From positions 1-14,265 of the forward strand of contig CAYSAG010000119.1 in the NCBI GenBank assembly GCA_964428935.1: a stretch of 14,265 nucleotides of DNA, written 5' to 3'. The notes under the pieces were generated by a model, which saw nothing but the letters and a program-made list of their open reading frames with translations, ran no database searches and was not told the origin of the DNA. Source of the DNA: JAADHY01 sp964428935 (GTDB taxonomy: Bacteria > Planctomycetota > Planctomycetia > Planctomycetales > Planctomycetaceae). Position 1 is the first letter of the stretch. Each line of letters starts with the position of its first letter. Made by a program: the position numbers and the translations under genes. Positions 1 to 8,066 of the stretch are shown piece after piece.

Positions 1-279
1 GTGGGAGCTTGGCTGGGAGCAAAAACGACGTTTTACGCCTTTTGTGTGTCGGCCATTGTCGGGGCGATCATGGCCGTCGTCATGATCCTCAGGCGGAGGG
101 ACTTCCAGAAACACTACCGCAACTTTCTGTTGATTCTGTTCGAGTGGTACCACGTGCGGGATCCGCGGAAGCTGTCGGAGCTGGCAGCCAAGCGGAAGCC
201 CGCCATGCTGCTGCTGCCTTACGGCATTCCGATTTGCATTGGGTCCATTGCCTATTTTCTGTACACGGGCATGCTGTGA
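1..279 (+). CDS. Prepilin peptidase (A24 family, CpaA/TadV-like), C-terminal part only
   Basis: The reading frame is open from the first base, so this is the 3' end of a gene that begins upstream. The GTG at position 1 is best read as an internal valine, because the GAWLGAK motif that follows normally sits mid-protein in A24 prepilin peptidases, just after the GDVK active-site motif (which would lie off the window). The visible 92 residues hold a hydrophobic segment (about 9-29), a basic cytoplasmic loop (RRRDFQKHYRNF onward) and a final hydrophobic segment beginning PYGIPICIG, the usual C-terminal signature of these membrane peptidases. The family cleaves the leader of Flp-type prepilins in the inner membrane. 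Its place directly before cpaB, cpaC and cpaE supports a Tad-pilus role. The catalytic aspartates cannot be checked here. Confidence 0.8.
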   Translation: MGAWLGAKTTFYAFCVSAIVGAIMAVVMILRRRDFQKHYRNFLLILFEWYHVRDPRKLSELAAKRKPAMLLLPYGIPICIGSIAYFLYTGML

Positions 280-284
280 AGAAG

Positions 285-324
285 CGGCAAAGCCGGAACG
301 AACGTCAGATTCCTCAGTTCCGGC
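285..324 (+). repeat. Inverted repeat between the prepilin peptidase gene and cpaB
   Basis: GCCGGAAC at 292-299 is the exact reverse complement of GTTCCGGC at 317-324, giving an 8-bp stem with a 17-nt loop. The left arm can alternatively pair backwards: CGGC at 285-288 with GCCG at 292-295 across an AAA loop. The two folds exclude each other. No T-run follows, so it is not a classical intrinsic terminator. It could be an RNA processing or attenuation element in the 105-nt gap. An 8-bp match in GC-rich DNA can also occur by chance. Confidence 0.35.
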
Positions 325-384
325 ATAAGCTGAAGAACCTGTCGCAGTCGTGCCGATGAAAAGATTGATAAAGGGGAACCTCCC

Positions 385-1371
385 ATGAAACTGAAGTCCG
401 TGCTGCTGCTGGCTGTGGCGCTGGTTTGCGGGCTGGTGGCGATGCTGGGGGTCCAACAGGCGCTGAGCAGTAACCGGTCGCAGCCAGGCATGGGAGACTA
501 CGGACAGGTGCTGGTGGCGAAGACCGAGATTCCACCGGGAACACCACTTACAGAAAAAAACGTCAAGTTCCAGAAATGGCCTCGCGCGGCCATTCCGCCG
601 GGAGCCGTGACGAAAAAGGAGGAGTACGAGCGACGGGCGGTCAAGGTCCGCACGTACCCCGGTGAGATCATCATGAAAGCCCAGTTGGGCGAGAAGGGGC
701 AATTTGGAGCCGCGGCCTCGATTCCGAAAGGCATGCGGGTCATTTCGGTTCCGGTCGACCCGACCATGACCAACAGCGGCCTGATTTGGCCGGGGTGTCA
801 CGTCGACGTGTTTGTGACTTACAAGTCCTTGGATCGGCGGATCGGGACGGAAATCGCAACGGTGTTGGAGGACGTCGAAGTTTTCGCAATCGACAGCAAC
901 CGCGACTTGGAAGAGGCGGAGCAATCCGAGACTAAAGCCAAGACCATTTCGTTGCTCGTCACGCCTGAGCAGGCCATGCGTCTGAAACGGGCGGAGGAAA
1001 TGGGACACCTGCATGTGGCCATGCGTGGAGCGGGCGACGATTCCCGCGTCCACACCGCGCTGCGCTTCGACCAGGTGAACGCTCCGTTCGAGCCCAAGAC
1101 GACGCCGGCTTCCCGCTCGTCCGGTCTGGCCAACGCCGCTCTGTTGGCCTTCCTGAACCGGAACGATTCGAGCGACGAGAAGACGGAGGAGGAGCCGAAG
1201 GAGTCGGCACCGAGAACGTGGAAAATCCGAATCTACTGTGGAGGTGAAGAACGGGTCGAGGAGGTGGAGCTGCCTGAATCGGAGCAGTCCACGGTGACCC
1301 TGTCGTGCAAGAAGCCCGAGCAGTCCAACCCACTGCTGGGGTACTTGAAGCGGGCGCTGACCACCCCGTAA
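385..1371 (+). CDS. cpaB: Tad/Flp pilus assembly protein CpaB (RcpC)
   Basis: The 328-residue product is a periplasmic, inner-membrane-anchored assembly factor of the Tad pilus, thought to work with the CpaC secretin. An N-terminal signal anchor (about 4-27) is followed by an SAF-type domain (about 41-102, with VLVAKTEIPPGTPLTEKNV) and the RcpC domain (about 115-215, with VPVDPTMTNSGLIWPGCHVDV and a later TISLLVTPEQAMRL stretch). Residues 240-275 are a charged, probably flexible linker. The end (about 276-310) looks like a small beta unit with Cys285 and Cys308. The start is supported by AAGGGGA at 371-377, seven bases before the ATG. It lies 105 nt after the prepilin peptidase gene and 30 nt before cpaC, as expected for a Tad operon. 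Length and domain order match the family. Confidence 0.93.
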   Translation: MKLKSVLLLAVALVCGLVAMLGVQQALSSNRSQPGMGDYGQVLVAKTEIPPGTPLTEKNVKFQKWPRAAIPPGAVTKKEEYERRAVKVRTYPGEIIMKAQLGEKGQFGAAASIPKGMRVISVPVDPTMTNSGLIWPGCHVDVFVTYKSLDRRIGTEIATVLEDVEVFAIDSNRDLEEAEQSETKAKTISLLVTPEQAMRLKRAEEMGHLHVAMRGAGDDSRVHTALRFDQVNAPFEPKTTPASRSSGLANAALLAFLNRNDSSDEKTEEEPKESAPRTWKIRIYCGGEERVEEVELPESEQSTVTLSCKKPEQSNPLLGYLKRALTTP

Positions 1372-1401
1372 CCGAGAAGGACGGAAAGTCGAGGTGCACG
1401 G

Positions 1402-3285
1402 ATGCGATCGACAAGCTTGTCCTGGAAACTGCTGCTGAATCTGCTCGCCGCTGCGATCCTTTCCAGCGGCGTTCTTGTGCGCGCAGAGTCGCCCGTCTCG
1501 GCGACGGGCAACGAGCCGGTCGTCCGCGTGCTGAAGAAGCAGACGCACCTGGAGCTGGTCGAGCGGTCCGGGAAGTTCTTGGAATTGCAGTCCAAAATCA
1601 CCCGTGTCGGCGGCTTCGACGACACGGTCGTCCAAGTCAAGGCGGTCACGCCCAACCGCATCTACGTCTGGGCCGCTCAACAGGGCGTCACCACCATCAA
1701 CATCACCGACGAGCACGACCAAACCTTTTCGGTGGAAATTTTCGTGAAGGGCGACGTCCGCTACCTGCAGGCCCTGATCGACACGAACTTCCCCGATGCG
1801 TCCGTCGACGTCCTGAAAATCAACGACAGCAGCGTCGTCCTGCGCGGATGGGTCACTCAGCCGGAACAAATCAACTACATCGTCGAAATCGCCGAGCAGT
1901 TCTACCCGCAGGTGCTGAACCAGATGCGGGTCGGCGGCGAGCAGCAGGTGAAGTTGAAAGTCAAAGTCATGGAGGTCCAGCGGTCGAAAATCCGCAAAAT
2001 GGGCTTCAACTTCCTGTTCCTGGACCATCATGGTTACCTGAGCAGCACGCCGGGACAGTTGACGAAACTGGGTGAGGTGGTTCTGCCGTTCCGTCCCGGG
2101 TCGCCGTCGGTCTTGTTCGACGCCGACACCTTGGCCGACGCCGCCATTTCATTCGGCATCATTGGAGACCACAACGTCTTCAACGCCTTCTTCGACGCGC
2201 TGAAAGAAGAAGGCTTGTTGAAGATTCTGGCCGAGCCGACCGTGGTCACCACCAACGGCCGACCGGCCACGTTGCTGTCGGGCGGTGAGTTCCCGATTCT
2301 CGTACCGCAAAGCTTGGGCACGGTCAGCATTGAATGGCGGGAGTTCGGCACGCGACTGGAAGCCGTGCCGGTCATTCTGGGCAACGGAAGGCTGCGTCTG
2401 GAGCTGCAGCCGGAGGTCAGCGAACGCGACTTCAGCAACTCCGTCAACGTTCAAGGGCTGACCGTTCCCGGACTCACCACCCGCCGGGTCAACACGCAGG
2501 TCGAAATGAAGTTCGGCCAGACGCTGGTCATTGGCGGACTGATTGCGAACCGCCGGACGGCCGAAACGTACAAGGTCCCCATTCTGGGTGAGTTGCCGTG
2601 GATTGGAGCGGCCTTTCGGCGGGTTCGGTACGACGACGTCGAGACGGAACTGATTGTCATGGTGACGCCCGAGCTGGTCGCACCGCTCGACCCCGACCAA
2701 GTGCCGCCGCTCGGACCCGGACAGAACACCGAAGCGCCGACCGACCGCGAGCTGTTCATCGATGGTCTGTTGGAGGTGCCGAACTTCTCGCCGGGGTCGG
2801 ACGAGTTGGTGCCGACGGCTTGGCAGCAAACGTTTGACCCGTCCGTGGCTTGCCCGCAATGTCAGCAGGGACATTGCCCTGTCCATGGTTGCCAGGCCGA
2901 CGCGCCGGAACAGTCGGACGGAGCACCGTCGTCTCTTTCACCGGTGCCGGTGTCGCAGTACGAGGAACAGTCGCCACAGCAGCAGCCGTCGACACCGACC
3001 GGGCAGTCGGCCGGACCGGCTCCGATTCCGCCGGCACCGGAACCGTCGGCACAGAAACCGACACCAAACAACGACAGCGACGTCTCCTGGCGCGGCGGAC
3101 ACACCCCTCCGGCTCCCCTCAGCCCCTCAGCCGCGGCCGCCCCCGTCCGGTTGGCCGGCCACCGGCAGGCGCCGGGAGTTCGGCCACGCCGCTTGCCCGG
3201 GTTGATCGAGCCGGCTCGGCCGGCGGCAAAGATGAAAACTGCCGGCTCCACTCAGCCGACGCTGATCAAGCCGCCGCAAGACTGA
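1402..3285 (+). CDS. cpaC: Tad/Flp pilus secretin CpaC (RcpA) with a long Pro-rich, Cys/His-containing tail
   Basis: This is the outer-membrane secretin through which the Tad pilus leaves the cell. A signal peptide (about 1-29, ending VLVRAES) is followed by the N-terminal pilus-assembly domain (about 38-115), a BON-like region (about 117-175) and the secretin core (about 180-427). Core motifs include ILAEPTVVTTNGRPATLLSGGEFPI, here split as ILAEPTVV and GRPATLLSGGEFPI, then TLVIGGLI and VPILGELPWIGAAFR. The core ends at ELIVMVTPELVAPL, the usual secretin end. A further 200 residues or so follow. They include C484-x2-C487-x4-C492-x4-C497 with H491 and H495, then a Pro/Ser/Gln-rich, low-complexity stretch to residue 627. 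GAGGTG at 1391-1396 supports the ATG. The tail makes it longer than the secretin core needs, and I cannot assign a function to it. Confidence 0.93.
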   Translation: MRSTSLSWKLLLNLLAAAILSSGVLVRAESPVSATGNEPVVRVLKKQTHLELVERSGKFLELQSKITRVGGFDDTVVQVKAVTPNRIYVWAAQQGVTTINITDEHDQTFSVEIFVKGDVRYLQALIDTNFPDASVDVLKINDSSVVLRGWVTQPEQINYIVEIAEQFYPQVLNQMRVGGEQQVKLKVKVMEVQRSKIRKMGFNFLFLDHHGYLSSTPGQLTKLGEVVLPFRPGSPSVLFDADTLADAAISFGIIGDHNVFNAFFDALKEEGLLKILAEPTVVTTNGRPATLLSGGEFPILVPQSLGTVSIEWREFGTRLEAVPVILGNGRLRLELQPEVSERDFSNSVNVQGLTVPGLTTRRVNTQVEMKFGQTLVIGGLIANRRTAETYKVPILGELPWIGAAFRRVRYDDVETELIVMVTPELVAPLDPDQVPPLGPGQNTEAPTDRELFIDGLLEVPNFSPGSDELVPTAWQQTFDPSVACPQCQQGHCPVHGCQADAPEQSDGAPSSLSPVPVSQYEEQSPQQQPSTPTGQSAGPAPIPPAPEPSAQKPTPNNDSDVSWRGGHTPPAPLSPSAAAAPVRLAGHRQAPGVRPRRLPGLIEPARPAAKMKTAGSTQPTLIKPPQD

Positions 3286-3320
3286 TTCCGAGTGCACCAA
3301 AAAAGCGAGCGACAGAGGAC

Positions 3321-4520
3321 ATGAAGAGCATTGTTCGAGCAGCGATTGTCGACCCCAACGACCTGTCGCGCACGTCGATCAAACGGCTGTTGCTGGGCAT
3401 CGACACCGTCTGGCTGGAAGCCGAGTGTTCGCACTACGACTTCTTCGCCGACGTGGTCATGCAAACCCAGCCGGACCTGGCCATCATTTCGCTCGACTCC
3501 GACCACGAAAAGGCCCTCGACCTGGTCCACCGCCTGAGCACTCAACTGCCCAACTGCAACGTGTTGGTCGTCAGCAGCTCGCAGGAGGGGAGCCTGATTC
3601 TGCGGGCCATTCGAAACGGCGCGAAGGAGTTTCTCAGCTACCCGGTCAAGATCGAAGACTTCCTGGCCGCATTGGAGCGAATCCAGCAGACGCAGGTCGG
3701 ACGCGGAGACGGCCCAATCCGCTCGTGCCAGGTCATTACGGTGGTCGGGGCGAGCGGCGGCGTCGGTTGCACGGCCATTGCCATCAACCTGGCCTGCTCG
3801 CTGGCTCAAAACGAGCAAAACAACGTGGCCATTGTCGACTTGGACTTGGCTTTGGGCGACGCGGACGTGTGGTTGGACATCATTCCCGACTACACGATTC
3901 AAGACGTCGCGCAAAACATTGCCCGGCTGGACTACTCGCTGCTGAAGCGTTCTTTGAGCAAGCACGAATCCGGGGTCTACCTGCTGCCCCGTCCGGTGCA
4001 GCTCGAAACTCAACCGCCGCTCTCGCCCGAACAGTTGCGGCGCGTCCTGGCCATGCTGAAGGCCACGTTCACACACTTGATTGTCGATGTCAGCAAGAGC
4101 TACACGGCGCTGGACCTGGCCGCAATCGAAGCGTCGGACGTCGTCCTGCTCATTACGCAGCTCGACCTGCCGTGCCTGCGAAACGTGGTTCGGCTGATGC
4201 AGTTCTTCGAGCAGAACGAGTCTCTGTCCGAGAAGATTCGCGTGGTGGTGAACCGAGTTGGCTTGGAGGACACCGAAATTTCGCTCGGCAAAGCCGTCGA
4301 AACCATTGGCCGAGACATTTTCCTGCAGATTCCGAACGACTACGCCACCATGGTCGAGTCGCGCAACAACGGCGTTCCTCTGCTCAAGCACGCTCCGCGC
4401 GCAAAAGTCACGCGAACCATTCAGCAGCTCGCCAAGGCCCTCGACCCGCAAAGCGAACAGGAAGAGGCGGCAGCCGACGGCAAGCACCGCCGCGGTCTGT
4501 TCAGTTTTCTTGGGGGTTGA
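3321..4520 (+). CDS. cpaE: Tad pilus polar-localisation protein CpaE/TadZ: pseudo-receiver plus deviant MinD-like ATPase domain
   Basis: The 399-residue product resembles CpaE/TadZ, which positions the Tad machine at the inner membrane. Residues 1-125 form a receiver-like domain. At the end of strand 3 (DLAIIS, 52-57) serine 57 stands where the phospho-accepting aspartate is expected, and Tyr107 precedes Pro108 where the receiver lysine would be, so phosphorylation looks unlikely. Residues 135-380 are a ParA/MinD-like domain. Its P-loop reads GASGGVGCT (143-151), with serine and cysteine replacing both lysines of the deviant Walker A motif. IVDLDLALGD (171-180) is typical of CpaE. The C-terminus ends in the hydrophobic GLFSFLGG. 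The frame is open well upstream, but that part is a shadow of cpaC. ATG 3321 is the first sensible start and lies 35 nt after cpaC. AGAGGA sits only one base before it, so the start is slightly uncertain. Confidence 0.9.
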   Translation: MKSIVRAAIVDPNDLSRTSIKRLLLGIDTVWLEAECSHYDFFADVVMQTQPDLAIISLDSDHEKALDLVHRLSTQLPNCNVLVVSSSQEGSLILRAIRNGAKEFLSYPVKIEDFLAALERIQQTQVGRGDGPIRSCQVITVVGASGGVGCTAIAINLACSLAQNEQNNVAIVDLDLALGDADVWLDIIPDYTIQDVAQNIARLDYSLLKRSLSKHESGVYLLPRPVQLETQPPLSPEQLRRVLAMLKATFTHLIVDVSKSYTALDLAAIEASDVVLLITQLDLPCLRNVVRLMQFFEQNESLSEKIRVVVNRVGLEDTEISLGKAVETIGRDIFLQIPNDYATMVESRNNGVPLLKHAPRAKVTRTIQQLAKALDPQSEQEEAAADGKHRRGLFSFLGG

Positions 4521-4851
4521 GCCGAACGGCGGCAGGCCCGTGCGCCGTCGGCCGTCCCACACTGCGGAGTAGCCCGCGGCGCCGACCCGCACGTCGGCTT
4601 GCCGAGCGACCGTCAGCGACCGCACGACACCCACAGTCCGACCGCGCTCCCAAGGCGAACCGCGGCCGGCGTCGGGAGCCGCTTCAGCGGTTCGGCCGGA
4701 CTGGTCGATTCACTAGCAGGTGTCCGGCCGACTGCGTTCGCGTTACGCGCCGAGCCGGCTTCGGTGCGGCTCTGTGAAGGCCGTCGGCCCAAAACGACCC
4801 GCCAGACGGCGGTGGACGTGGTCGGTTCCTGCTGGAAGAGGACGAGCGGAA
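4521..4851. other. Spacer after cpaE, no gene seen
   Basis: These 331 nt are GC-rich and hold no ORF with a recognisable protein. CGAACCGC at 4656-4663 is the exact reverse complement of GCGGTTCG at 4687-4694. Nested inside, CCGC at 4679-4682 can pair with GCGG at 4687-4690 around a TTCA loop. These could mark the 3' end of the Tad transcript, but there is no T-run and chance is not excluded. The frame of the next gene is open from GTG 4720, but the coded peptide there is Arg-rich and unlike a protein N-terminus. Confidence 0.5.
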
Positions 4852-7800
4852 GTGGCTGCGGCGAAACGACAGGTTGCTCGGGTTGTGCTGGTTGCGGCGG
4901 CCGTCTGGCTTGCTGCGACGGCAAGCTTGAAGGCGGCGAGACCGGTGGCTGCCGACGCGTCGGCGACGCTGGTGCGGTTCTCCGACGGCTCGGGCGGCGT
5001 TCAAGTCAGCAGCGGGACCGAGGTGTACCGTTTCTCGTTCGAGAACGACGACGCCCGTCCCTACGACGGAGACCGCGACTACGACGGGTTCCCGGACGAC
5101 TGGTCGCGGCGGCGTGGACCTCAGTACCCGCACTACGTCGAGATTTCGATTGACCGAACCCATGCTTACCATGGGCGTCAAAGCCTGCACATTTCGCTGA
5201 ACGGCGGCCGAGCGGCCGTCTACTCACCGATTAACGACCAGGTCGGGCGAATCGACCCGCGTTACTTGTACGTGTTCCGAGCGTACATTCGGACGCAACG
5301 GCTGCAGCACTGCGCCGCCGTCATTTCCGTGTCGTTCTTGAACCACCGGCGTGAGCGGGTGCAGCGTTTCTTGACCACACCCGTCAGCGGCACGCACAGT
5401 CGCTGGGTGTGCGTGACGTTGGGACCCATGACTCCCTTGCCGGACGTCCGGTTTGTGGTCTTTGGCTGTCACGTCGTCGACGACGGCAAGCAGGACTACC
5501 GCGGCGACGTGTGGTTCGACGACCTGTGGTTGGGACGTCTCCCTCGTTTGGCCCTGCAGAGCAACTTTGCCGCTCACTTTCGCAACACGGGCCAGTCCAT
5601 CGAAATCACAACCACGTTGAGCGGCCTGGACCCGGACGAGCAGTACGAGCTGCGTTTGCAAATGGAAGACGCGGGTGGCCGAGTCGTGGCTCAGAAAGTC
5701 ATTCCCTACGCGACTCGGTCGGTGCGTTCCGACGAGCAGTCGGGGGAGGAGGACGGACGGCCGTCGGTCACTGCGGCTGAGCAGTTCCGCGAGGTGTGGC
5801 GTTTGCCGCCGCAGCCGTCCGGCTACTACCGAGTGAAAGCCACGCTCATGAAAGGCGGCTCGGTCGTGCTGACCCGGCAAACCAGTTTCGCCGTGCTAGA
5901 CCTTTTGACCAACCGGCCGGCCTTCGGCGAGTTCGGCTGGTCGATTGCTCGGTCCATTGACGACCTGCCGTTGACTGAGCTGGAGCTGGTGGCGTCGGAG
6001 GCGGGCATCAACTGGCTGAAGTTGCCGTTGTGGCACACGGCCACCATGAATGCCTTTCAGACCACGTTGCAGGTTTCGGCGCTGCTGCAGTCGTTGGGAG
6101 CGGCGCGGATTGAACCGGTGGGCGTTTTGAACGACCCGCCGAAAAAGCTGCGTCAGCAGTTTGCGGAGAACTGGCGAGGAGTCGGCGAGATTTTTTCCAT
6201 GCCTCCTGAGTTCTGGTCTCCGTACTTGGAGCCGGTCGTGGCTCGTTACTCTTCCTCCGTCCGTTACTGGCAGCTTGGTGACGACGCCGACCACAGCTTC
6301 CGCGGAACCAACCGATTGGCTCGGCTGCTGACGCAGATCAAGCAGGAGTTCGACCGAATCGGCCGCGACACGCACATTGGCGTCCACTGGGACTGGCAGA
6401 CGCCCGTTCCGTCTGAGCTGAACGTGCCGCAAACGTTTCTTTCGTTTTCGGGCGACCCGCCGCTTTCGGCCGACCAACTGCTGCGGGTGCTGACGGGCGA
6501 ACGAACGCCGGAGCTTTCGGCCAGTTCACCCGCCGCGCCGTCGGCTGGTCGCAGTTCGACCGCCCAAGTCGGCTCCGCTTCCACCGACGCTCCTTCGACC
6601 CGCACGACCGCCGGGCCGCGCAAAGCCGCGCCGGCTGGAGCCTCGCAAGCCGTGCTCGAGCGGTCCACCGGCGCCCCGGCCCGACTGGCGGCGGTGAAAG
6701 AACCGACTCGACCACGACCAACGGCCCGCGTCGGCTCGGCCAGTCCGCCCGGCACGGCAGAGCTGGCGTCGGTCGGCCGAGCGAGCCGGACGGAGTCGTC
6801 CGCTGCGTCGAGCGACGACGCGGTTTCTGTCAAAGGCTTCTCCGTCGGGCCTTCGGGTGCGTCCCGTCGTTCCTCCCGCTGGCCGCTGCGCTGGGTCGTC
6901 TTGAAGCCGCTGTCGCCGTCGCAGGCCAGCTTCGAGCAGCGGGCCGCCGACCTCATGAAACGAATGGTGGCTGCCAAAATCGGCGGAGCCGACGCCATTT
7001 TCGCTTGGCACGTGTTCGACCCGGAATTCGGACTGCTCAACGCCGACTGCTCGCCGCGCCCGCTCTTCCTGCCCTGGCGCACCACGGCCGTAGCCTTGCA
7101 AGGCAGCCAGTACCTGGGCTCGTTGCAACTGGACGGCGGCAGCGTCAACCACATTTTCGCTCGCAACGGGCAAGCGGCCATGATTCTGTGGAACGACCAG
7201 CCGACAACCGAACGGTTGTACTTGGGCGAGCGGGTCCAGTCGCAAGACATTTGGGGACGCCGGCACACGTTGAGCGTCGACGGCCGCGGCCGACAGCAAA
7301 TTCCAGTCGGGCCGATTCCGACCATTCTGCTGGGGTGCTCCGAGCCGATTGCCCGGTGGCGGCTGGCCGTGCGGTTCGAGAAAGGCCGCGTGCGCAGCGA
7401 GTACGGCGGACACGAAGACGCGCTGCTGATCGAAAACACGTTTCCCCAAGGAGTCAGCGGGACGGTCAGCCTGTCGCTGCCTCGCGACTGGGAGGCCGAA
7501 CCCCAGTCGTGGCCCATTTCGCTGGCTCGAGGCGAAAAGGTCCGCCTGCCCTTCATTCTGACACTGCCGTCCGACGCCAGCCTCGGAACCGAGCAGCTCT
7601 ACGTCGACTTCGACATTACCGCTGACCGGCGCTACCGGTTTCGTGTCCGTCAGTCGTACCAAGTCGGCCTGGGCGACATCATTTTGGAGGTACACGACCG
7701 GAAGTTGAAGGACGGTCGGTTGGAAATCGAACAGGTCATCATTAACCGCACGGACCCGCCCGAGGTGCTCGACTTCCGCTGCCACCTGTTCATTCCCGGT

Positions 7801-8016
7801 CGAAAGCGGCAAAAGCTTTACGTCACCAAGCTCGGCCGCGACAAAGACAAGAAGTATTACTACGTGCCGAACGCCGACGAGCTGCGCGGGAAGGAGCTGC
7901 GGTTACGGGCCGAACAGATCAATGGCCGCCGTGTCTTGAACAAACGTTGGATTGTTGGTCAGTCGTGGGGCTCCAGCTCGTCCAACCCGGAGCGGGGCAC
8001 CGGAGCTGGCCCGTAG
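4852..8016 (+). CDS. Large secreted multidomain protein: carbohydrate-binding-like domain and degenerate glycosidase-like TIM barrel
   Basis: I do not recognise a named family. GTG 4852 is chosen because it gives a clean signal peptide (KRQ, then hydrophobic VARVVLVAAAVWLAATASL, then a short Ala-rich cleavage region) and has GAAGAGG 11 nt upstream. GTG 4720 in frame would add an Arg-rich 44 residues. Numbering from 4852 (1054 residues), about 58-230 resemble a jelly-roll carbohydrate-binding domain, starting with a possible calcium loop DGDRDYDGFPDDW and ending DVWFDDLWLG. About 232-350 form a beta domain. About 357-555 resemble a clan-A glycosidase barrel: FGEFGWSI, INWLKLPLW, then YWQLGDDAD where an active enzyme would have Asn-Glu. 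A Ser/Ala/Arg-rich, probably disordered stretch (about 553-680) interrupts the barrel, which resumes with GGADAIFAWHVFDPEFGLL. Two further beta domains follow, one like a NEW3 repeat. It may bind an extracellular polysaccharide; catalysis is doubtful. Confidence 0.75.
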   Translation: MAAAKRQVARVVLVAAAVWLAATASLKAARPVAADASATLVRFSDGSGGVQVSSGTEVYRFSFENDDARPYDGDRDYDGFPDDWSRRRGPQYPHYVEISIDRTHAYHGRQSLHISLNGGRAAVYSPINDQVGRIDPRYLYVFRAYIRTQRLQHCAAVISVSFLNHRRERVQRFLTTPVSGTHSRWVCVTLGPMTPLPDVRFVVFGCHVVDDGKQDYRGDVWFDDLWLGRLPRLALQSNFAAHFRNTGQSIEITTTLSGLDPDEQYELRLQMEDAGGRVVAQKVIPYATRSVRSDEQSGEEDGRPSVTAAEQFREVWRLPPQPSGYYRVKATLMKGGSVVLTRQTSFAVLDLLTNRPAFGEFGWSIARSIDDLPLTELELVASEAGINWLKLPLWHTATMNAFQTTLQVSALLQSLGAARIEPVGVLNDPPKKLRQQFAENWRGVGEIFSMPPEFWSPYLEPVVARYSSSVRYWQLGDDADHSFRGTNRLARLLTQIKQEFDRIGRDTHIGVHWDWQTPVPSELNVPQTFLSFSGDPPLSADQLLRVLTGERTPELSASSPAAPSAGRSSTAQVGSASTDAPSTRTTAGPRKAAPAGASQAVLERSTGAPARLAAVKEPTRPRPTARVGSASPPGTAELASVGRASRTESSAASSDDAVSVKGFSVGPSGASRRSSRWPLRWVVLKPLSPSQASFEQRAADLMKRMVAAKIGGADAIFAWHVFDPEFGLLNADCSPRPLFLPWRTTAVALQGSQYLGSLQLDGGSVNHIFARNGQAAMILWNDQPTTERLYLGERVQSQDIWGRRHTLSVDGRGRQQIPVGPIPTILLGCSEPIARWRLAVRFEKGRVRSEYGGHEDALLIENTFPQGVSGTVSLSLPRDWEAEPQSWPISLARGEKVRLPFILTLPSDASLGTEQLYVDFDITADRRYRFRVRQSYQVGLGDIILEVHDRKLKDGRLEIEQVIINRTDPPEVLDFRCHLFIPGRKRQKLYVTKLGRDKDKKYYYVPNADELRGKELRLRAEQINGRRVLNKRWIVGQSWGSSSSNPERGTGAGP

Positions 8017-8054
8017 CCCGCTCCAGCCCACGACGCACGAACCCGAGTCTGTTT

Positions 8055-8060
8055 GAGGAG
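8055..8060 (+). promoter_or_regulatory. Ribosome binding site fixing the Nif3-family start
   Basis: GAGGAG ends six bases before ATG 8067. It selects that ATG over an in-frame ATG at 7947, which would overlap the 3' end of the preceding gene and give an N-terminus unlike the family. Confidence 0.7.
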
Positions 8061-8066
8061 GCTGAT

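Noticed and set aside
2850..3320. Upstream extension of the cpaE frame into cpaC
   Set aside because: The frame is open but reads Arg/Thr-rich sequence out of register with the cpaC tail, and CpaE-family similarity begins at the ATG at 3321.
3252..4634. 460-residue minus-strand ORF antisense to cpaE
   Set aside because: CpaE motifs are unambiguous on the plus strand; the reverse frame is Gln/Arg/Val-rich with no motif.
4656..4694. Intrinsic terminator after cpaE
   Set aside because: An 8-bp inverted repeat exists, but with a 23-nt interior and no T-run; such matches are expected now and then in GC-rich spacers of this size.
6264..7812. Two minus-strand ORFs of about 430 residues inside the large secreted protein gene
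   Set aside because: The plus strand has a signal peptide, domain-like sequence and typical third-position C bias. The antisense frames show no recognisable domain and are open because the plus strand avoids the codons that would give stops.
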